A DNA stretch of 64,000 nt from Peptostreptococcaceae bacterium VA2 (lineage in GTDB: Bacteria; Bacillota; Clostridia; Peptostreptococcales; Peptostreptococcaceae), in the NCBI GenBank assembly GCA_000686145.1, contig JMMB01000007.1:2542001-2606000 (forward strand), in the 5' to 3' direction. Below the pieces are notes generated by a model. The model worked only from the letters and a program-made list of their open reading frames with translations. It made no database searches and was not told where the DNA came from. Shown here piece by piece: positions 43,932-53,630 of the stretch. Every line of letters starts with the position of its first letter. Position 1 is the stretch's first letter. The translations under genes were made by a program, and so were the position numbers.

Positions 43932-44534
43932 CTATTTTTTATCTAAGTCTATTTTTTCATCTTCTTCAATAAGTTCGTCAGTTATATCTTTAGTATCTGT
44001 ACTGTCTTTTTTATGATCTACTACAACGTCTTTTACTTCTTTTGCTGTGCTAGTTAACATTTGTTTTAACATGCTTAGCTTTTCTTCGTTTAGTTCTCCT
44101 AAATCAACAATAGATCCATCATCTTCATTTTGTATTTTTATCTGATACTTACCTATAACTGCTGCTGATAGTCCTACCAATGTAACTAGTGGCCCTAAAG
44201 CTAAGCCTACCACTCCTACTGTTAAAGGTATGTTCATTACTGTTTTTTCATTTTTTTCAACTATAACTCTTATTACACTACTTTTTTTAAGAAGTTCTTT
44301 CACTTGAAGTTTTAATTCTTTAATATCTTCATTGTCTTTAGAAAGAACACCTTCCATTGTTTTTTTAGCTTGTTTTGTCTTACTACCAAAACCTTTTACA
44401 GATTCTAATAATATAACAGCTTCTATAACGTCTCCATCACAATCTAAAAGAGCTTTTTTTGCCTCTGCATAAGTTGCACTATTAACTCTTTCTATTACAG
44501 CATCTAACTTTTCAATAGTTATATTGTTATTCAC
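43932..44534 (-). CDS. DUF4342 protein with UBA-like N-terminus
   Basis: A 200-residue protein. Residues 1-50 form a UBA/TS-N-like helical domain ([20 protein letters not shown]). The middle holds the DUF4342 core ([36 protein letters not shown]), with a hydrophobic segment that may enter the membrane. The C-terminus is acidic and basic mixed. The start is GTG 44532-44534, eight bases after GGGAG; it overlaps the end of recO. The role is unknown. Confidence 0.8.
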   Translation of the reverse strand: MNNNITIEKLDAVIERVNSATYAEAKKALLDCDGDVIEAVILLESVKGFGSKTKQAKKTMEGVLSKDNEDIKELKLQVKELLKKSSVIRVIVEKNEKTVMNIPLTVGVVGLALGPLVTLVGLSAAVIGKYQIKIQNEDDGSIVDLGELNEEKLSMLKQMLTSTAKEVKDVVVDHKKDSTDTKDITDELIEEDEKIDLDKK

Positions 44535-45300
44535 CCTTATCAACTCCCTTATTTTTTTGTATATCTTGTAATAAGTTTAATGATTTTAAATTAACATTGT
44601 CAACATGAACATGTAAATATTTTTTTAAAATTTTATCTAGTTCATAAGTTATATACTTTGATACTTTCGCTTTGCTACACTGCAATATATCATTACTTAA
44701 TATATATTCCATAAGCTTCAAAGTTGTTATATCAAAACTTAAATTATTTTCCGTTTTTTCACTACACAAATCACATACTACGCCACCTTCATATACATTG
44801 AACTTAGAATTTTTTAAATTTCCACTTCCACAATTACAACACCTATTGATAGTGGGTTTAAATCCTATGTAGTCTAAAAATTTAAGTTCAAAAGCACGAG
44901 TCACAAATTCTTTGTCTACGTCTTTTTGTGTATATAAATATAATGTCTGAGCCAATAATATAAATAATCTATTATTAGTTTGATTTTCAAAGGTAGAACC
45001 GTCTACTAATTTTATAATATACGTTGCATATGAAAAAGATTCTATATCGTAAGATATATCATAAAAGCTTTTTATTATGTCACTTTGATTTACTTTATAC
45101 ATACTTCCTTGCTTTTTTAAGGTGTAATTTGAGTAGGAAAAAAGCTGTGAAGATGAAAGCAAAGGGCTTTTGTTTCTTTTTGCTCCCTTTGCTAGTGCAG
45201 CTACTTTTCCAAGCTTTCTTGTAAACAAAGTTAATATCACATCATTTTCTTCGTACCTTACTGCTTTAAGTACTATCCCCTGGGTGTTCAAGATTATCAT
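44527..45300 (-). CDS. recO: DNA repair protein RecO
   Basis: A 257-residue recombination mediator that helps RecA load on SSB-coated DNA with RecR. The N-terminal OB fold starts [23 protein letters not shown], and [17 protein letters not shown] follows. The zinc site is [26 protein letters not shown]. It overlaps both the upstream yqzL-like gene and the downstream DUF4342 gene, so the three are coupled. Confidence 0.95.
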   Translation of the reverse strand: MIILNTQGIVLKAVRYEENDVILTLFTRKLGKVAALAKGAKRNKSPLLSSSQLFSYSNYTLKKQGSMYKVNQSDIIKSFYDISYDIESFSYATYIIKLVDGSTFENQTNNRLFILLAQTLYLYTQKDVDKEFVTRAFELKFLDYIGFKPTINRCCNCGSGNLKNSKFNVYEGGVVCDLCSEKTENNLSFDITTLKLMEYILSNDILQCSKAKVSKYITYELDKILKKYLHVHVDNVNLKSLNLLQDIQKNKGVDKGE

Positions 45301-45421
45301 AGTCAGTATCTATCTCCCTCACATCTTGGTTTTCTACACTTATATTTTTACCATGTTGTATATACAGATAGGCTTCTATACTACCCGTCTTTTTAAAAAC
45401 TTCCCAACATAAATTGTTCAT
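45266..45421 (-). CDS. YqzL family small protein
   Basis: A 51-residue protein with [20 protein letters not shown], the YqzL pattern of W-x-V-F-x-x-T-G-x-I-x-x-Y. This family usually precedes recO, as here. It overlaps the recO start by 35 bases in another frame. It has a Shine-Dalgarno AAGAAGGGGG ten bases before the ATG, which is also one arm of the mgtE terminator. Its C-terminal tail is longer than in Bacillus. The function is unknown. Confidence 0.85.
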   Translation of the reverse strand: MNNLCWEVFKKTGSIEAYLYIQHGKNISVENQDVREIDTDYDNLEHPGDST

Positions 45422-45430
45422 TTTTTAAAA

Positions 45431-45475
45431 ACCCCCTTCTTACGGTTCTAGTTATATTTTTACTAAGAAGAGGGT
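45431..45475 (-). terminator. Terminator of mgtE overlapping the yqzL ribosome site
   Basis: A 12-bp stem with one wobble (45464-45475 with 45431-45442), a 21-base loop, and a U5 run. The 3' arm includes the GGGGG that serves as the ribosome site of the next gene. Confidence 0.75.
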
Positions 45476-45493
45476 AAATAATACATTAAGTTA

Positions 45494-46873
45494 TTAAACA
45501 ATTTTTGACAATAATATACTTGTTATTACAAGATAAATAGCTATGCCAGTTATATCAAGCGCTGTAGCTATAACAGGCGCAGAAATTATAGATGGATCTA
45601 CATCTAATTTTTTAAATAAAACTGGCATAAATGCACCTATCATAGCACCTACAATCATATTTATAAATAAAGATATCGATACTACTAGCACAATGTTAAT
45701 ATCTTTTATAAAAATAAATGTTAATACTGCGATTATTAAACTGCAAACTATTCCTGTAATAAAGCCTACCATACCCTCTCTTATTACATTACTAAACTCT
45801 AAATCTTTATTAGATAATGCCATAACTGTTAATGCTGATGATTGTGTACCTATATTTCCACCCATACCCATTACAACAGGTATGAAAAATACTAATACTC
45901 TATACGTAGGGTTCATTATAAAGTCTAAATTAGAAAGTATTAATGTCGATAGTAACCCACCAATTAAGGTTATTAAAAGCCAAGGAATTCTAGCTTTAAC
46001 CGACGATACAATTTGTTCTCTTGATGTTGGGTTTACTTTTTCTACAAAGTCTCTTTCTTGTTCTGAAGTACCTGCAAATTTATACATATCTTCAGTAGCT
46101 TCTTCTTCCATAACATCAATTATATCGTCTACAGTTATTATTCCTTTTAGTTTCTGTTCTCTATCTATTACTGGTATTGCTATTAAATTATATTTAGAAA
46201 CTAATCTTACAGCTTCTTCTCTATCTTCGTCTACATATACAGATATTATATTTTCACTCATTAAGTCTTCTACTATATTAGCATCCCTAGATGTTATAAG
46301 CTCTCTTAAAGACAATACTCCAACTAAGCGTTCTTCATTGTCAACTACATATATATAATATATAGTTTCTGCATCTTGAGCATTTTCTCTCATATGCTTA
46401 ATTGCTTCTTTAGCTGTCATATCTTTATTTATTTCTATATATCCAGTGGTCATTATTCCACCAGTAGACTCTTCTTCATAAATTAATAATTCTTTTACGT
46501 CTTGTGCATCCTCTTGACTTAAAAGTTCCATTACTTCTTCTCGTTCATCTTCTTCTAGCTGGCTTAGTATATCTGCCATATCATCAAGAGACATTAACTC
46601 TAGTATATTTTTTCTATGGTCTATATCTATTTTTGATAATATTTTACTAAAAAATTCAGCATCACTTTCTTCTAGTATTGATGCCGCCATATCTAGAGGA
46701 AGGACTTCAAATAATTTAATTTTCATATTTTCATTTAAATGTTCCATTATATCGAAAATATCTATTATATGATATTCTTCAAGTAACTCTCTTAGCTCTA
46801 ATATTTTACTATTTTCAATTAATATCTTGACTTCACTTAATAAATCCTGGGAAGCGTCTTGTTTCCTATCCAT
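45494..46873 (-). CDS. mgtE: Magnesium transporter MgtE
   Basis: A 459-residue magnesium channel/transporter. Its parts are the N-domain superhelix (EVMELLSQEDAQDVKELL), two CBS domains (about 140-260, with MTTGYIEINKDMTAKEAI and DLMSENIISVYVDEDREEA), and five C-terminal membrane helices starting near ARIPWLLITLIGGLLSTLIL, with PVVMGMGGNIGTQSSALTVM as pore motif. The better start is ATG 46871-46873, nine bases after AAGG; an ATG three codons earlier is possible. It follows era by 11 bases. Confidence 0.93.
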   Translation of the reverse strand: MDRKQDASQDLLSEVKILIENSKILELRELLEEYHIIDIFDIMEHLNENMKIKLFEVLPLDMAASILEESDAEFFSKILSKIDIDHRKNILELMSLDDMADILSQLEEDEREEVMELLSQEDAQDVKELLIYEEESTGGIMTTGYIEINKDMTAKEAIKHMRENAQDAETIYYIYVVDNEERLVGVLSLRELITSRDANIVEDLMSENIISVYVDEDREEAVRLVSKYNLIAIPVIDREQKLKGIITVDDIIDVMEEEATEDMYKFAGTSEQERDFVEKVNPTSREQIVSSVKARIPWLLITLIGGLLSTLILSNLDFIMNPTYRVLVFFIPVVMGMGGNIGTQSSALTVMALSNKDLEFSNVIREGMVGFITGIVCSLIIAVLTFIFIKDINIVLVVSISLFINMIVGAMIGAFMPVLFKKLDVDPSIISAPVIATALDITGIAIYLVITSILLSKIV

Positions 46874-46884
46874 ATAATCCATCC

Positions 46885-47775
46885 TTATTTTTCAGTATAT
46901 CCAAAGTTACTTACAGAACTTTGAAGATTTCTCCAGTTCTCCTTAACTTTAACCCATAATTGAAGATTTATTTGAGAACCTAAAAGTAATTCCATATCTT
47001 CTCTTGCTGATTTTCCTATTCCTTTTAGCTTTCTACCATTTTTACCTATTATTATACCTTTATGTGAATCTCTTTCACAGTATATAACCGCAGATACATC
47101 AACTATTTCTTTATCTTTTCTAGATTTCATTTTTTCTATCTCAACAGCTACTCCATGAGGTATTTCATCATGAATATAGTGAAGTACTTTTTCTCTTATT
47201 AATTCTGATGCTAACACTCTTTCTGGTTGATCAGTTATCATATAATCCGGGAAGTACTTAGGTCCTTCTTGTAAATGATTTTGTATTACTTTTAATAATT
47301 CTTTAACATTTCTTCCTTTTAATGCTGATATTGGTACTATTTGCTTAAATAAACCTTCAGCATGGTACATTTTCATCATATCAAATAAATCTTGTTCTTC
47401 TATTTGATCCATTTTATTTATAACTAAAACTACTGGAGTTTTGATTTTTCTTAAATCTTCTATTATCATTCTATCTCCAGGCCCTATTTTTTTAGAGTCA
47501 TCTACTACAAATAGAACTACGTCTACATTCCTAAATGCATCTGTAGCTGATTTCACCATAAATTCACCTAATTTATTTTTAGGTTTATGTATCCCTGGTG
47601 TATCTAAGAATACTATTTGCCCTTCTTCATCTGTATATACTGCTTGTATTGTGTTTCTTGTAGTTTGAGGCTTATCACTCATTATTGCTATTTTTTCTCC
47701 AACTACATTATTCATAAGAGTAGATTTACCTACATTTGGTCTTCCTACTATACTAACGAATCCTGATTTAAACAT
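46885..47775 (-). CDS. era: GTPase Era
   Basis: A 296-residue ribosome-assembly GTPase. It starts at ATG 47773-47775 behind ATAGGAGAA. It has the P-loop GRPNVGKSTLMN, switch DTPGIHKPKNKLGE, NKMD, and the C-terminal KH domain (VIYCERDSHKGIIIGKNGRKLKGIG). A longer form beginning 18 codons upstream would overlap cdd and lacks a ribosome site. It matures 16S rRNA in the small subunit. Confidence 0.96.
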   Translation of the reverse strand: MFKSGFVSIVGRPNVGKSTLMNNVVGEKIAIMSDKPQTTRNTIQAVYTDEEGQIVFLDTPGIHKPKNKLGEFMVKSATDAFRNVDVVLFVVDDSKKIGPGDRMIIEDLRKIKTPVVLVINKMDQIEEQDLFDMMKMYHAEGLFKQIVPISALKGRNVKELLKVIQNHLQEGPKYFPDYMITDQPERVLASELIREKVLHYIHDEIPHGVAVEIEKMKSRKDKEIVDVSAVIYCERDSHKGIIIGKNGRKLKGIGKSAREDMELLLGSQINLQLWVKVKENWRNLQSSVSNFGYTEK

Positions 47776-47806
47776 ATTGTCATTTCTCCTATCGATCTCT
47801 TTTGTT

Positions 47807-48217
47807 TTATTTTGTTTCTCTAAAGTCACTTCCAGTGAAATAATTAGGTATTAAGTCTGTTATCCTACATTCCTGTATTTCACCTTCTGAATATCCTGTT
47901 ATTATTCTTATATCAGTTCCAAATTCTATTATTACTTGTCTGCATATTCCACATGGATATGTAGGCTCATTTTTTTCTGAATTATCACTTGCTATTGCTA
48001 TTGCTTCTATATCACTTGTACCTTCTGATATAGCTTTAAATATAGCTGTTCTTTCAGCACAATTAGTTGCTCCTAAAGATGCGCACTCAATATTACATCC
48101 TGTATAGACTTTATTATCTTTACTTAAAAGAGCTGCTCCTACTTTAAATTTTGAGTATGGAGAGTGAGAATATTTTCTTGCATCTTCTGCTATTTTCAAT
48201 AATTCTTTATTGTTCAT
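47807..48217 (-). CDS. cdd: Cytidine deaminase
   Basis: A 136-residue zinc enzyme converting cytidine or deoxycytidine to uridine or deoxyuridine. It has SPYSKFKVGAALLSKD, the CNIECASLGATNCAERTAI zinc/catalytic motif, and the PCGICRQVIIEF zinc cysteines. It starts behind TAGGAGG and leads into era, a common arrangement in Firmicutes. Confidence 0.97.
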   Translation of the reverse strand: MNNKELLKIAEDARKYSHSPYSKFKVGAALLSKDNKVYTGCNIECASLGATNCAERTAIFKAISEGTSDIEAIAIASDNSEKNEPTYPCGICRQVIIEFGTDIRIITGYSEGEIQECRITDLIPNYFTGSDFRETK

Positions 48218-48387
48218 AATATGTGCCTCCTAGGTTTTATTTTATTGTGCCTTATTAATTACTTTATTTCTATAAATTTATATTAGAACGAAATATTATT
48301 TTAAGAGATAATAATATTTTTGTTGTAATACTATCTTCAAGAATGTTTGCCTAAAAGTTGATAATTTTTAATTTCTTAGTATTATAA

Positions 48388-48416
48388 ATAATATATGATA
48401 AATGTTCTTATTTCAA
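48388..48416 (-). promoter_or_regulatory. Sigma-A promoter for cdd-era-mgtE
   Basis: On the minus strand TTGAAA (48411-48416) and TATTAT (48388-48393) are 17 bp apart, about 170 bases before cdd. The rest of the 48218-48463 gap holds no gene that I can see. Confidence 0.6.
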
Positions 48417-48463
48417 TATCTTTTATTATTTTGAAATTTGTTTAGTACGTTATATTATAACAT

Positions 48464-48492
48464 AAAAAAGAAGTCTTGCAGACTTCTTTTTT
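48464..48492. terminator. Terminator after the dgkA-PAP2 gene
   Basis: AAAAAAGAAGTC, a 5-base loop and the exact complement, with U-runs on both strands. Confidence 0.85.
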
Positions 48493-48539
48493 TATAAGGT
48501 CTGCTAATAAAACCCACATCCCTTTGTATTATTTTATCA

Positions 48540-49256
48540 TCAATAAAAACTTCCAATTTGATAAATTAATAATCCTATTAACACCCCTAATAAAGCACCT
48601 GCTACTGTTTCCCAAAATGTATGTATTTTCCCTTCAATCCTACTTTGTGCAACCAATAAAGCCATAAGATAGGCTAATGTTGATGGTACAAGTCCAGCTG
48701 TGATAAGCGTTATAGCTGTAGCCATTGCAAACGACAATGCTGCATGACCACTAGGCATCCCTCCTTTTAAAGGAGTTCCTGTTGAAGTTAGTGCTTTTAC
48801 TACAACCACCGCTATAAGTACCAATACTATACAAATTAACGTTACATGAAGCTTAGACTGTCTAATCGTATATATTAGTGAATCAGATACATCTGTTAGT
48901 TTATCATAAAAAATTATATATCCAACTACAGCTGAATTTAAAGTTGCAATTAAAACGCCTCCCGCTGCAACATCTTTAGCTATTTTGGCAAGAGGATGAT
49001 AAGTTTCCGTTACCATATCTATAGTTTTTTCTATAGCAGTATTAAACATCTCTGATATTACAACTAAACTTATAGCAAATATAAGTACTATCATCTCAAG
49101 TTTAGTTAAGCCGAAAAATAAACTTGCTACAAGCACTATTGCAGCTACAAAATAATGTATCTTCATGTTTCTCTCTGATTTAAAAGTATATAATATACCT
49201 TCTATAGCAGCGTTAAATGCTTGGATTATGCCCTGACGTTTTTTCTTTTCTTTCAT
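48540..49256 (-). CDS. Fused undecaprenol/diacylglycerol kinase and PAP2 phosphatase
   Basis: A 238-residue membrane protein with two enzymes. Residues 1-125 are DgkA-like (FKSERNMKIHYFVAA and the catalytic SEMFNTAIEKTIDMV, plus AKDVAAGGVL). Residues 140-238 are PAP2-like (KGGMPSGHAALSFAMATA, plus SRIEGKIHTFWETVAGALLG). In Gram-positives DgkA is usually an undecaprenol kinase and PAP2 proteins dephosphorylate undecaprenyl pyrophosphate, so both halves could yield C55-P carrier. It lies 5 bases after ybeY and is cotranscribed with it. Confidence 0.88.
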   Translation of the reverse strand: MKEKKKRQGIIQAFNAAIEGILYTFKSERNMKIHYFVAAIVLVASLFFGLTKLEMIVLIFAISLVVISEMFNTAIEKTIDMVTETYHPLAKIAKDVAAGGVLIATLNSAVVGYIIFYDKLTDVSDSLIYTIRQSKLHVTLICIVLVLIAVVVVKALTSTGTPLKGGMPSGHAALSFAMATAITLITAGLVPSTLAYLMALLVAQSRIEGKIHTFWETVAGALLGVLIGLLIYQIGSFY

Positions 49257-49261
49257 AAAGC

Positions 49262-49720
49262 TTACTCCCTTGTTATGTTTAACTTATTTAATATGTGTTC
49301 TTCTTTTTGTCTCATTTCTTTTGTATTTTCGTCAGTATCATGATCATATCCTAAGAGATGGAATGTACTATGGCAAACTAAAAAGCATACTTCTCTTTTA
49401 AAGCTATGGTTATATTCTATACTTTGTTCAAATGCTCTTTCTAAAGATATTACTATGTCTCCTAACGTTTCTTCTTCTAATTCAATGTCAAACTCATCAC
49501 TTAACATAGGGAATGATAATACATCTGTAGCTCTATCTACACCTCTATATTCTCTATTTAGTTCATGTATTTCTTTATTGTCTACAAAAGATAAACTCAC
49601 TTCATAATCATCGTCGTATCCTTCAGAATCTAAACATTCTAATATTATATCTTTTATTTTCTCTATTAAGTCTTCAGTTACATCCATTTTATCTTGTCTA
49701 TTATCTATTATAAGTTCCAT
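49262..49720 (-). CDS. ybeY: Endoribonuclease YbeY
   Basis: A 152-residue zinc-dependent RNase for 16S rRNA maturation and ribosome quality control. The zinc motif is [13 protein letters not shown]. It starts at ATG 49718-49720 behind AAAGGAAG; sequence further upstream in frame belongs to the end of yqfD and its spacer. It precedes dgkA. The usual phoH and pgpH genes between yqfD and ybeY are missing here. Confidence 0.96.
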   Translation of the reverse strand: MELIIDNRQDKMDVTEDLIEKIKDIILECLDSEGYDDDYEVSLSFVDNKEIHELNREYRGVDRATDVLSFPMLSDEFDIELEEETLGDIVISLERAFEQSIEYNHSFKREVCFLVCHSTFHLLGYDHDTDENTKEMRQKEEHILNKLNITRE

Positions 49721-49763
49721 GTTATTCACTTCTTCCTTTGTATTTATATATATTATTATCTTT

Positions 49764-51041
49764 TTATTTTTTTTTATCAGTATCATTTTTATTATTTTCA
49801 AATTCATTCCTTATATCATTTATCGGTCTTTTGCTAGGATTTTGCGGAATTGCCTCTTCTCCTTCTTTAGGAGCATTTTGCTCATTTATCAGCTGTTGTG
49901 CTTCCGCTTTACTAAGATGGTCTACTTGAGCTATATTTTCAGATGTTTGCACTGTTACTATATATTCTAACATATTTTTATTAACTTTATAATCATGTTC
50001 TACATTAACAACTCTAGCTGATACTGGCATTATGTATTCTAGCTCTTTTAATGATTTTTCTGATAATTCACGTTTGAGTTTTTCTTTATCTTTTTTTATT
50101 TTCACATCCTTGACTTCATTAAATGTGCTTACATTTATTCTTAAAGGGAACGTATAGTTTCCTAGAGATAGCTTATATTCTTTATTGTCTATAGTATAGT
50201 CTTTATATTTTATATTTCTTCTTAATGTGTACTTATTACCGTAAAAACTCATTGTATATACTCTTTTTTTCTCTCCAGTTTTTCTTTTTATAGTATCTTC
50301 GTAATTTGCACTTTTAGATACTTCATAAAAGGTACTTGCCCATACCTCTGGTACTGATTTTGTATTTGCTCCACTTACTAGTACTTCACCTTTTTGAACA
50401 ATTTTTCCAACATTTACAATTTGATTTCCACTTCTTGGCATTACCCTTTCTATTATACCATTTTTTTCTGCAATTATATTACAATAATTTGATTGTTCTG
50501 TTGACTTTAATGTTTCTGCTTTTTTAGTTACTGTTGCAAATATATTAGTACCCTTTACATTTATAGATACATATGCAGCTTCATCAAATTTCAACATTAT
50601 ATGATCTCTAATTTCTTTTCTGTCTATATTTTTCTTATATACTCCTGGCTTAAGGCCTGCATTATATAGCTCTTTTCTAATTGCCTCTTTTTTTATACCT
50701 TCTGGTACTTGAATATATATATCTGTAATAAACTGAGATGTTAACATTAGTAATGTCAAAGATACTAATGCACAAATCCACATACCTTTTAATTTATATA
50801 TTCGCTTTAAAATAAAAGGTATCCCAGTTTTTTGCTTAACTTTAACCTCAAAATTACTGCCTCTATAGGCTCGTTTAAAGTCCCTCATATCCCTTTTTTC
50901 TATATTAAGTTCTATCTTACTATTACTTACTCTTTTAACATTATAAACTCTTATGTTGTTTTTTATAAGATGATTTAAAAATCTTTCAATTCCTATGCCT
51001 TCTACAGTTATTATATAGTATCCCCTTATACAACTTATCAC
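49764..51041 (-). CDS. yqfD: Sporulation protein YqfD
   Basis: A 425-residue sporulation protein. It has an N-terminal YqfD-like cytosolic part, one transmembrane helix ([20 protein letters not shown] near residue 90), and an extracellular region with repeated beta domains ([20 protein letters not shown]). A charged tail ends it ([18 protein letters not shown]). It starts at GTG 51039-51041 after TTAGGAGG. It pairs with yqfC, as in all spore formers; both are made under sigma-E in Bacillus. Confidence 0.92.
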   Translation of the reverse strand: MISCIRGYYIITVEGIGIERFLNHLIKNNIRVYNVKRVSNSKIELNIEKRDMRDFKRAYRGSNFEVKVKQKTGIPFILKRIYKLKGMWICALVSLTLLMLTSQFITDIYIQVPEGIKKEAIRKELYNAGLKPGVYKKNIDRKEIRDHIMLKFDEAAYVSINVKGTNIFATVTKKAETLKSTEQSNYCNIIAEKNGIIERVMPRSGNQIVNVGKIVQKGEVLVSGANTKSVPEVWASTFYEVSKSANYEDTIKRKTGEKKRVYTMSFYGNKYTLRRNIKYKDYTIDNKEYKLSLGNYTFPLRINVSTFNEVKDVKIKKDKEKLKRELSEKSLKELEYIMPVSARVVNVEHDYKVNKNMLEYIVTVQTSENIAQVDHLSKAEAQQLINEQNAPKEGEEAIPQNPSKRPINDIRNEFENNKNDTDKKK

Positions 51042-51053
51042 TCGTATTTCCTC

Positions 51054-51290
51054 CTAATCTACGTATTCTACAGTGTATATAATTCCTTTTATACCTATCT
51101 CCCCATCAGTAATATATTTTAGTGAAAGTTTGTCCCCAGATATTTTAATTGATTTCACCTTTGTTTTAATTTTTATTAAATCAGTTTCATAAGTTATTAT
51201 ATTCAAATAATTTTCTATACTTATGAATGTATTGCCTATAGTAGTTACTGTAGGTTGATTTACTAGTAGGTCAGTTGATATATCCATCAT
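51054..51290 (-). CDS. yqfC: Sporulation protein YqfC
   Basis: A 78-residue YabP/YqfC-family protein with GNTFISIENYLNIITYETDLIK. It starts behind AAGGGGG and is 12 bases before yqfD. It probably works with YqfD in the mother cell. Confidence 0.92.
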   Translation of the reverse strand: MMDISTDLLVNQPTVTTIGNTFISIENYLNIITYETDLIKIKTKVKSIKISGDKLSLKYITDGEIGIKGIIYTVEYVD

Positions 51291-51472
51291 ATGTATACCC
51301 CCTTAATATATTTTATGTTAATAATGTACTTAAATTACATTTTTATATTGTTCATTTTTAAATAATTAATATATTTTATAATACTCTTTTATTTATATAT
51401 GTGTGTAAACTTATAATCATATTTAGAATAAAATATCTACATACAACTATATTTTTTAAGAAAGGAGATTAT

Positions 51473-52465
51473 ATGAAAAATACCTTTATAAATTTAGTTC
51501 AAAAATGTATATGTTTAGATTTCCTAATTAATACATTAATTAACTCTAATTCCTATGAAGATTTAAGTTTTTTATCTTCCATCAAAAATGAAAACTTAAG
51601 AAATATTAAGTTCATTTGCTATCTTTATAACTATACATTTAAAGAAGATTTAGTACTTGAGGATGTTGATTCTATTGAAATCAATAAAAAATACGAAAAC
51701 GATTTTAATTATTTACTTCAGCTTAATTTAAATATTTTATCTAATTTAGAGAACCTAAAAAAATACAAATTTGATGTTTGTTATTTAAAACTTTTACAAG
51801 CGTTAATTTATAGTTATTTTAACTTTGTATCTTCCATTCAGTACTTTTGTGCTATGGTCCCAGATAAAAAAACAAATTATAATAAAGTTATTGGCATAAA
51901 AAATTCTTCTAAAAATAAAACTCGTTTTTTCAACTTACCTGACACTAATATTTCAAAAAGTATTTCTACAGAAGAATCGATAGACTATATACGTAAAATT
52001 TCTATAAATGCAATTGACTTTTTTTTTAATTATTCTTTAGTTGATAATAAAATTATAGATGAATATTACGAAGTTTTTTTTGAAAACAATTTTGAAAATA
52101 AATTTTATCAATATTTTTTCAAAACAAATGATAAAATTTTTAAAATAAGAGTTTTATATAAAAGTGGAGAAATATTTTATTTATACCAAAGTCATCAAGA
52201 TGATATAAAAATTAATCCGCCTTTAAGTAAAGAGGAATCAAAAACATTTATTGAGAATTATTTACAAGAAAAGTTCATTGATGAATTTGAAAACCTATTA
52301 TATGATAAAAACTATTTAAACACTTACACTTACGATAATTCAATTGAAGGTTATAAATTCAAATATAATTATAAAGAAAACTCCGGAAAAATAAATTTTA
52401 ATAAAGCATTTTATATAACTATCAATCCGGCAGCTTTAGTTATTGAAGAAATTTCTTTATTTTAA
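51473..52465 (+). CDS. Hypothetical protein, 330 aa
   Basis: A 330-residue protein from ATG 51473 behind AAAGGAG; sequence before it in frame is not expected to be translated. The N-terminal half is helical (KCICLDFLINTLINSNSYED). The C-terminal 90 residues have alternating Lys/Glu helices and strands (SKEESKTFIENYLQEKFID then FKYNYKENSGKINFNK), loosely like a PepSY-type domain. No signal peptide. I do not recognise the family. It is divergent from yqfC and ends at a very stable terminator. Confidence 0.6.
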   Translation: MKNTFINLVQKCICLDFLINTLINSNSYEDLSFLSSIKNENLRNIKFICYLYNYTFKEDLVLEDVDSIEINKKYENDFNYLLQLNLNILSNLENLKKYKFDVCYLKLLQALIYSYFNFVSSIQYFCAMVPDKKTNYNKVIGIKNSSKNKTRFFNLPDTNISKSISTEESIDYIRKISINAIDFFFNYSLVDNKIIDEYYEVFFENNFENKFYQYFFKTNDKIFKIRVLYKSGEIFYLYQSHQDDIKINPPLSKEESKTFIENYLQEKFIDEFENLLYDKNYLNTYTYDNSIEGYKFKYNYKENSGKINFNKAFYITINPAALVIEEISLF

Positions 52466-52477
52466 AATGATAATTTT

Positions 52478-52527
52478 ATTCAATATAAAAATACCGAGAA
52501 ATAGGCCTCAGTATTTTTATATTGAAT
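52478..52527. terminator. Bidirectional terminator with 17-bp stem
   Basis: ATTCAATATAAAAATAC (52478-52494) and its exact complement (52511-52527) enclose an inner CGAG/CCTC mini-stem. It lies between convergent genes. Confidence 0.88.
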
Positions 52528-52544
52528 ATTTAAATTTAATAATA

Positions 52545-53042
52545 TTATCTATTTATCATCCATATGAAATAGTTTAACGCCAATGCATATAAAAGCCAGA
52601 TTATGTATGGTATATTCAAATAAGCTGCTTTTTTATCTAATTTAGCAAATTTTATAATCAATATTATTACTACTATTAATAATATTGCTAATGTCACTAA
52701 AGCTGTGAATCTTAAATCCAAACCAAAAAATAAAATACTCCATATGAAATTTATACCTAACTGTAGCCAATAGTAAAACATAGCATCTTTGATTTTTGGA
52801 GATTCATACCCTTTTTTCATAATTATGTATGCTGATATTCCCATCAATACATAAAGTATTGTCCAAACTATAGGAAATATAAAGCTTGGTGGTGCAAATG
52901 AAGGCTTTATCAATTGTGAATAGTATTCAGACATGCTTCCCCCCACAAGTAGTGAAGCTATAAAGCTACTAGCATATCCTACAACTAATGGTATCAGTAC
53001 ACTTATAAAGAATTTTTTAATTTCTTTTAACGATATAATCAA
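52545..53042 (-). CDS. TspO/MBR family membrane protein
   Basis: A 165-residue five-helix membrane protein. It shows the family motifs KPSFAPPSFIFPIVWTILYVLMGIS and FYWLQLGINFIWSILFFGL. TspO proteins bind porphyrins, sterols or other hydrophobic ligands and affect stress. The substrate here is unknown. It is monocistronic, preceded by GAGGGGGAAA. Confidence 0.92.
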   Translation of the reverse strand: MIISLKEIKKFFISVLIPLVVGYASSFIASLLVGGSMSEYYSQLIKPSFAPPSFIFPIVWTILYVLMGISAYIIMKKGYESPKIKDAMFYYWLQLGINFIWSILFFGLDLRFTALVTLAILLIVVIILIIKFAKLDKKAAYLNIPYIIWLLYALALNYFIWMINR

Positions 53043-53126
53043 ATATTTCCCCCTCTTTCTCCTTTTGTATTCTTTAATTAATAAATATGTACAAGATTAT
53101 TTTATTATGACAAGTTTTTGAACGCA

Positions 53127-53156
53127 AAAAACCTAGAGATTTCTCTCTAGGTTTTT
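53127..53156 (-). terminator. Terminator of the rpsU-yqeY operon
   Basis: AAAAACCTAGAGA, a 4-base loop and its complement, followed by T6 on the minus strand. It ends three bases from the yqeY stop. Confidence 0.85.
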
Positions 53157-53159
53157 AAT

Positions 53160-53603
53160 CTATTGTAAGTTATTTTTTACTAACTCATTTATAAGTTTTC
53201 CATCAGCTCTGCCTTTTACTTTAGGCTTTATAGCTGACATAATTTTTCCCATATCTTTCATAGAAGTTGCTCCTATTTCTGATATAGTAGATTTTACAAT
53301 TTCGTTTAGCTCTTCTTCGCTTAACTGTTGAGGTAGGTACTCTTTTAAAACTTCGATTTCAGCTTCTGTTTCACTCACTAAGTCTTCTCTATTAGCTTTA
53401 GCAAATTCACTTAACGCATCTCTACGTTGTTTCATTTGCTTAGATATTATATCAATAATACCATCTTCTTCAAGTTCAACTCTATTGTCAACCTCGTATT
53501 GCTTTATAGATGCTCTTATCAAAGTTACTACAGACTTTCTAACTGTATCTTTGTTCTTCATTGAAGATTTTAAATCTTCTTGTAACTTTTGTTTAAGGGA
53601 CAT
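53160..53603 (-). CDS. GatB/YqeY domain protein
   Basis: A 147-residue protein homologous to the C-terminal tRNA-binding tail of GatB amidotransferase. It has SLKQKLQEDLKSSMKNKDTVRKSVVTLIRASIK and EYLPQQLSEEELNEIVKSTI. It may act on tRNA-dependent amidation; the stand-alone role is unclear. It is coupled to rpsU 27 bases upstream. Confidence 0.9.
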   Translation of the reverse strand: MSLKQKLQEDLKSSMKNKDTVRKSVVTLIRASIKQYEVDNRVELEEDGIIDIISKQMKQRRDALSEFAKANREDLVSETEAEIEVLKEYLPQQLSEEELNEIVKSTISEIGATSMKDMGKIMSAIKPKVKGRADGKLINELVKNNLQ

Positions 53604-53630
53604 TTCCCTTCACCTCTTTACTCTTTTTTA

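Noticed and set aside
45543-46358. A 271-codon open frame on the plus strand opposite mgtE.
   Set aside because: It is fully antisense to a well-supported magnesium transporter. Its Ser/Thr/Ile-rich translation is the usual shadow of an AT-rich gene, with no ribosome site.
47776-47829. An upstream extension of era giving 18 more residues.
   Set aside because: It overlaps the end of cdd and lacks a ribosome site; ATG 47773-47775 has AGGAG and matches the usual Era start.
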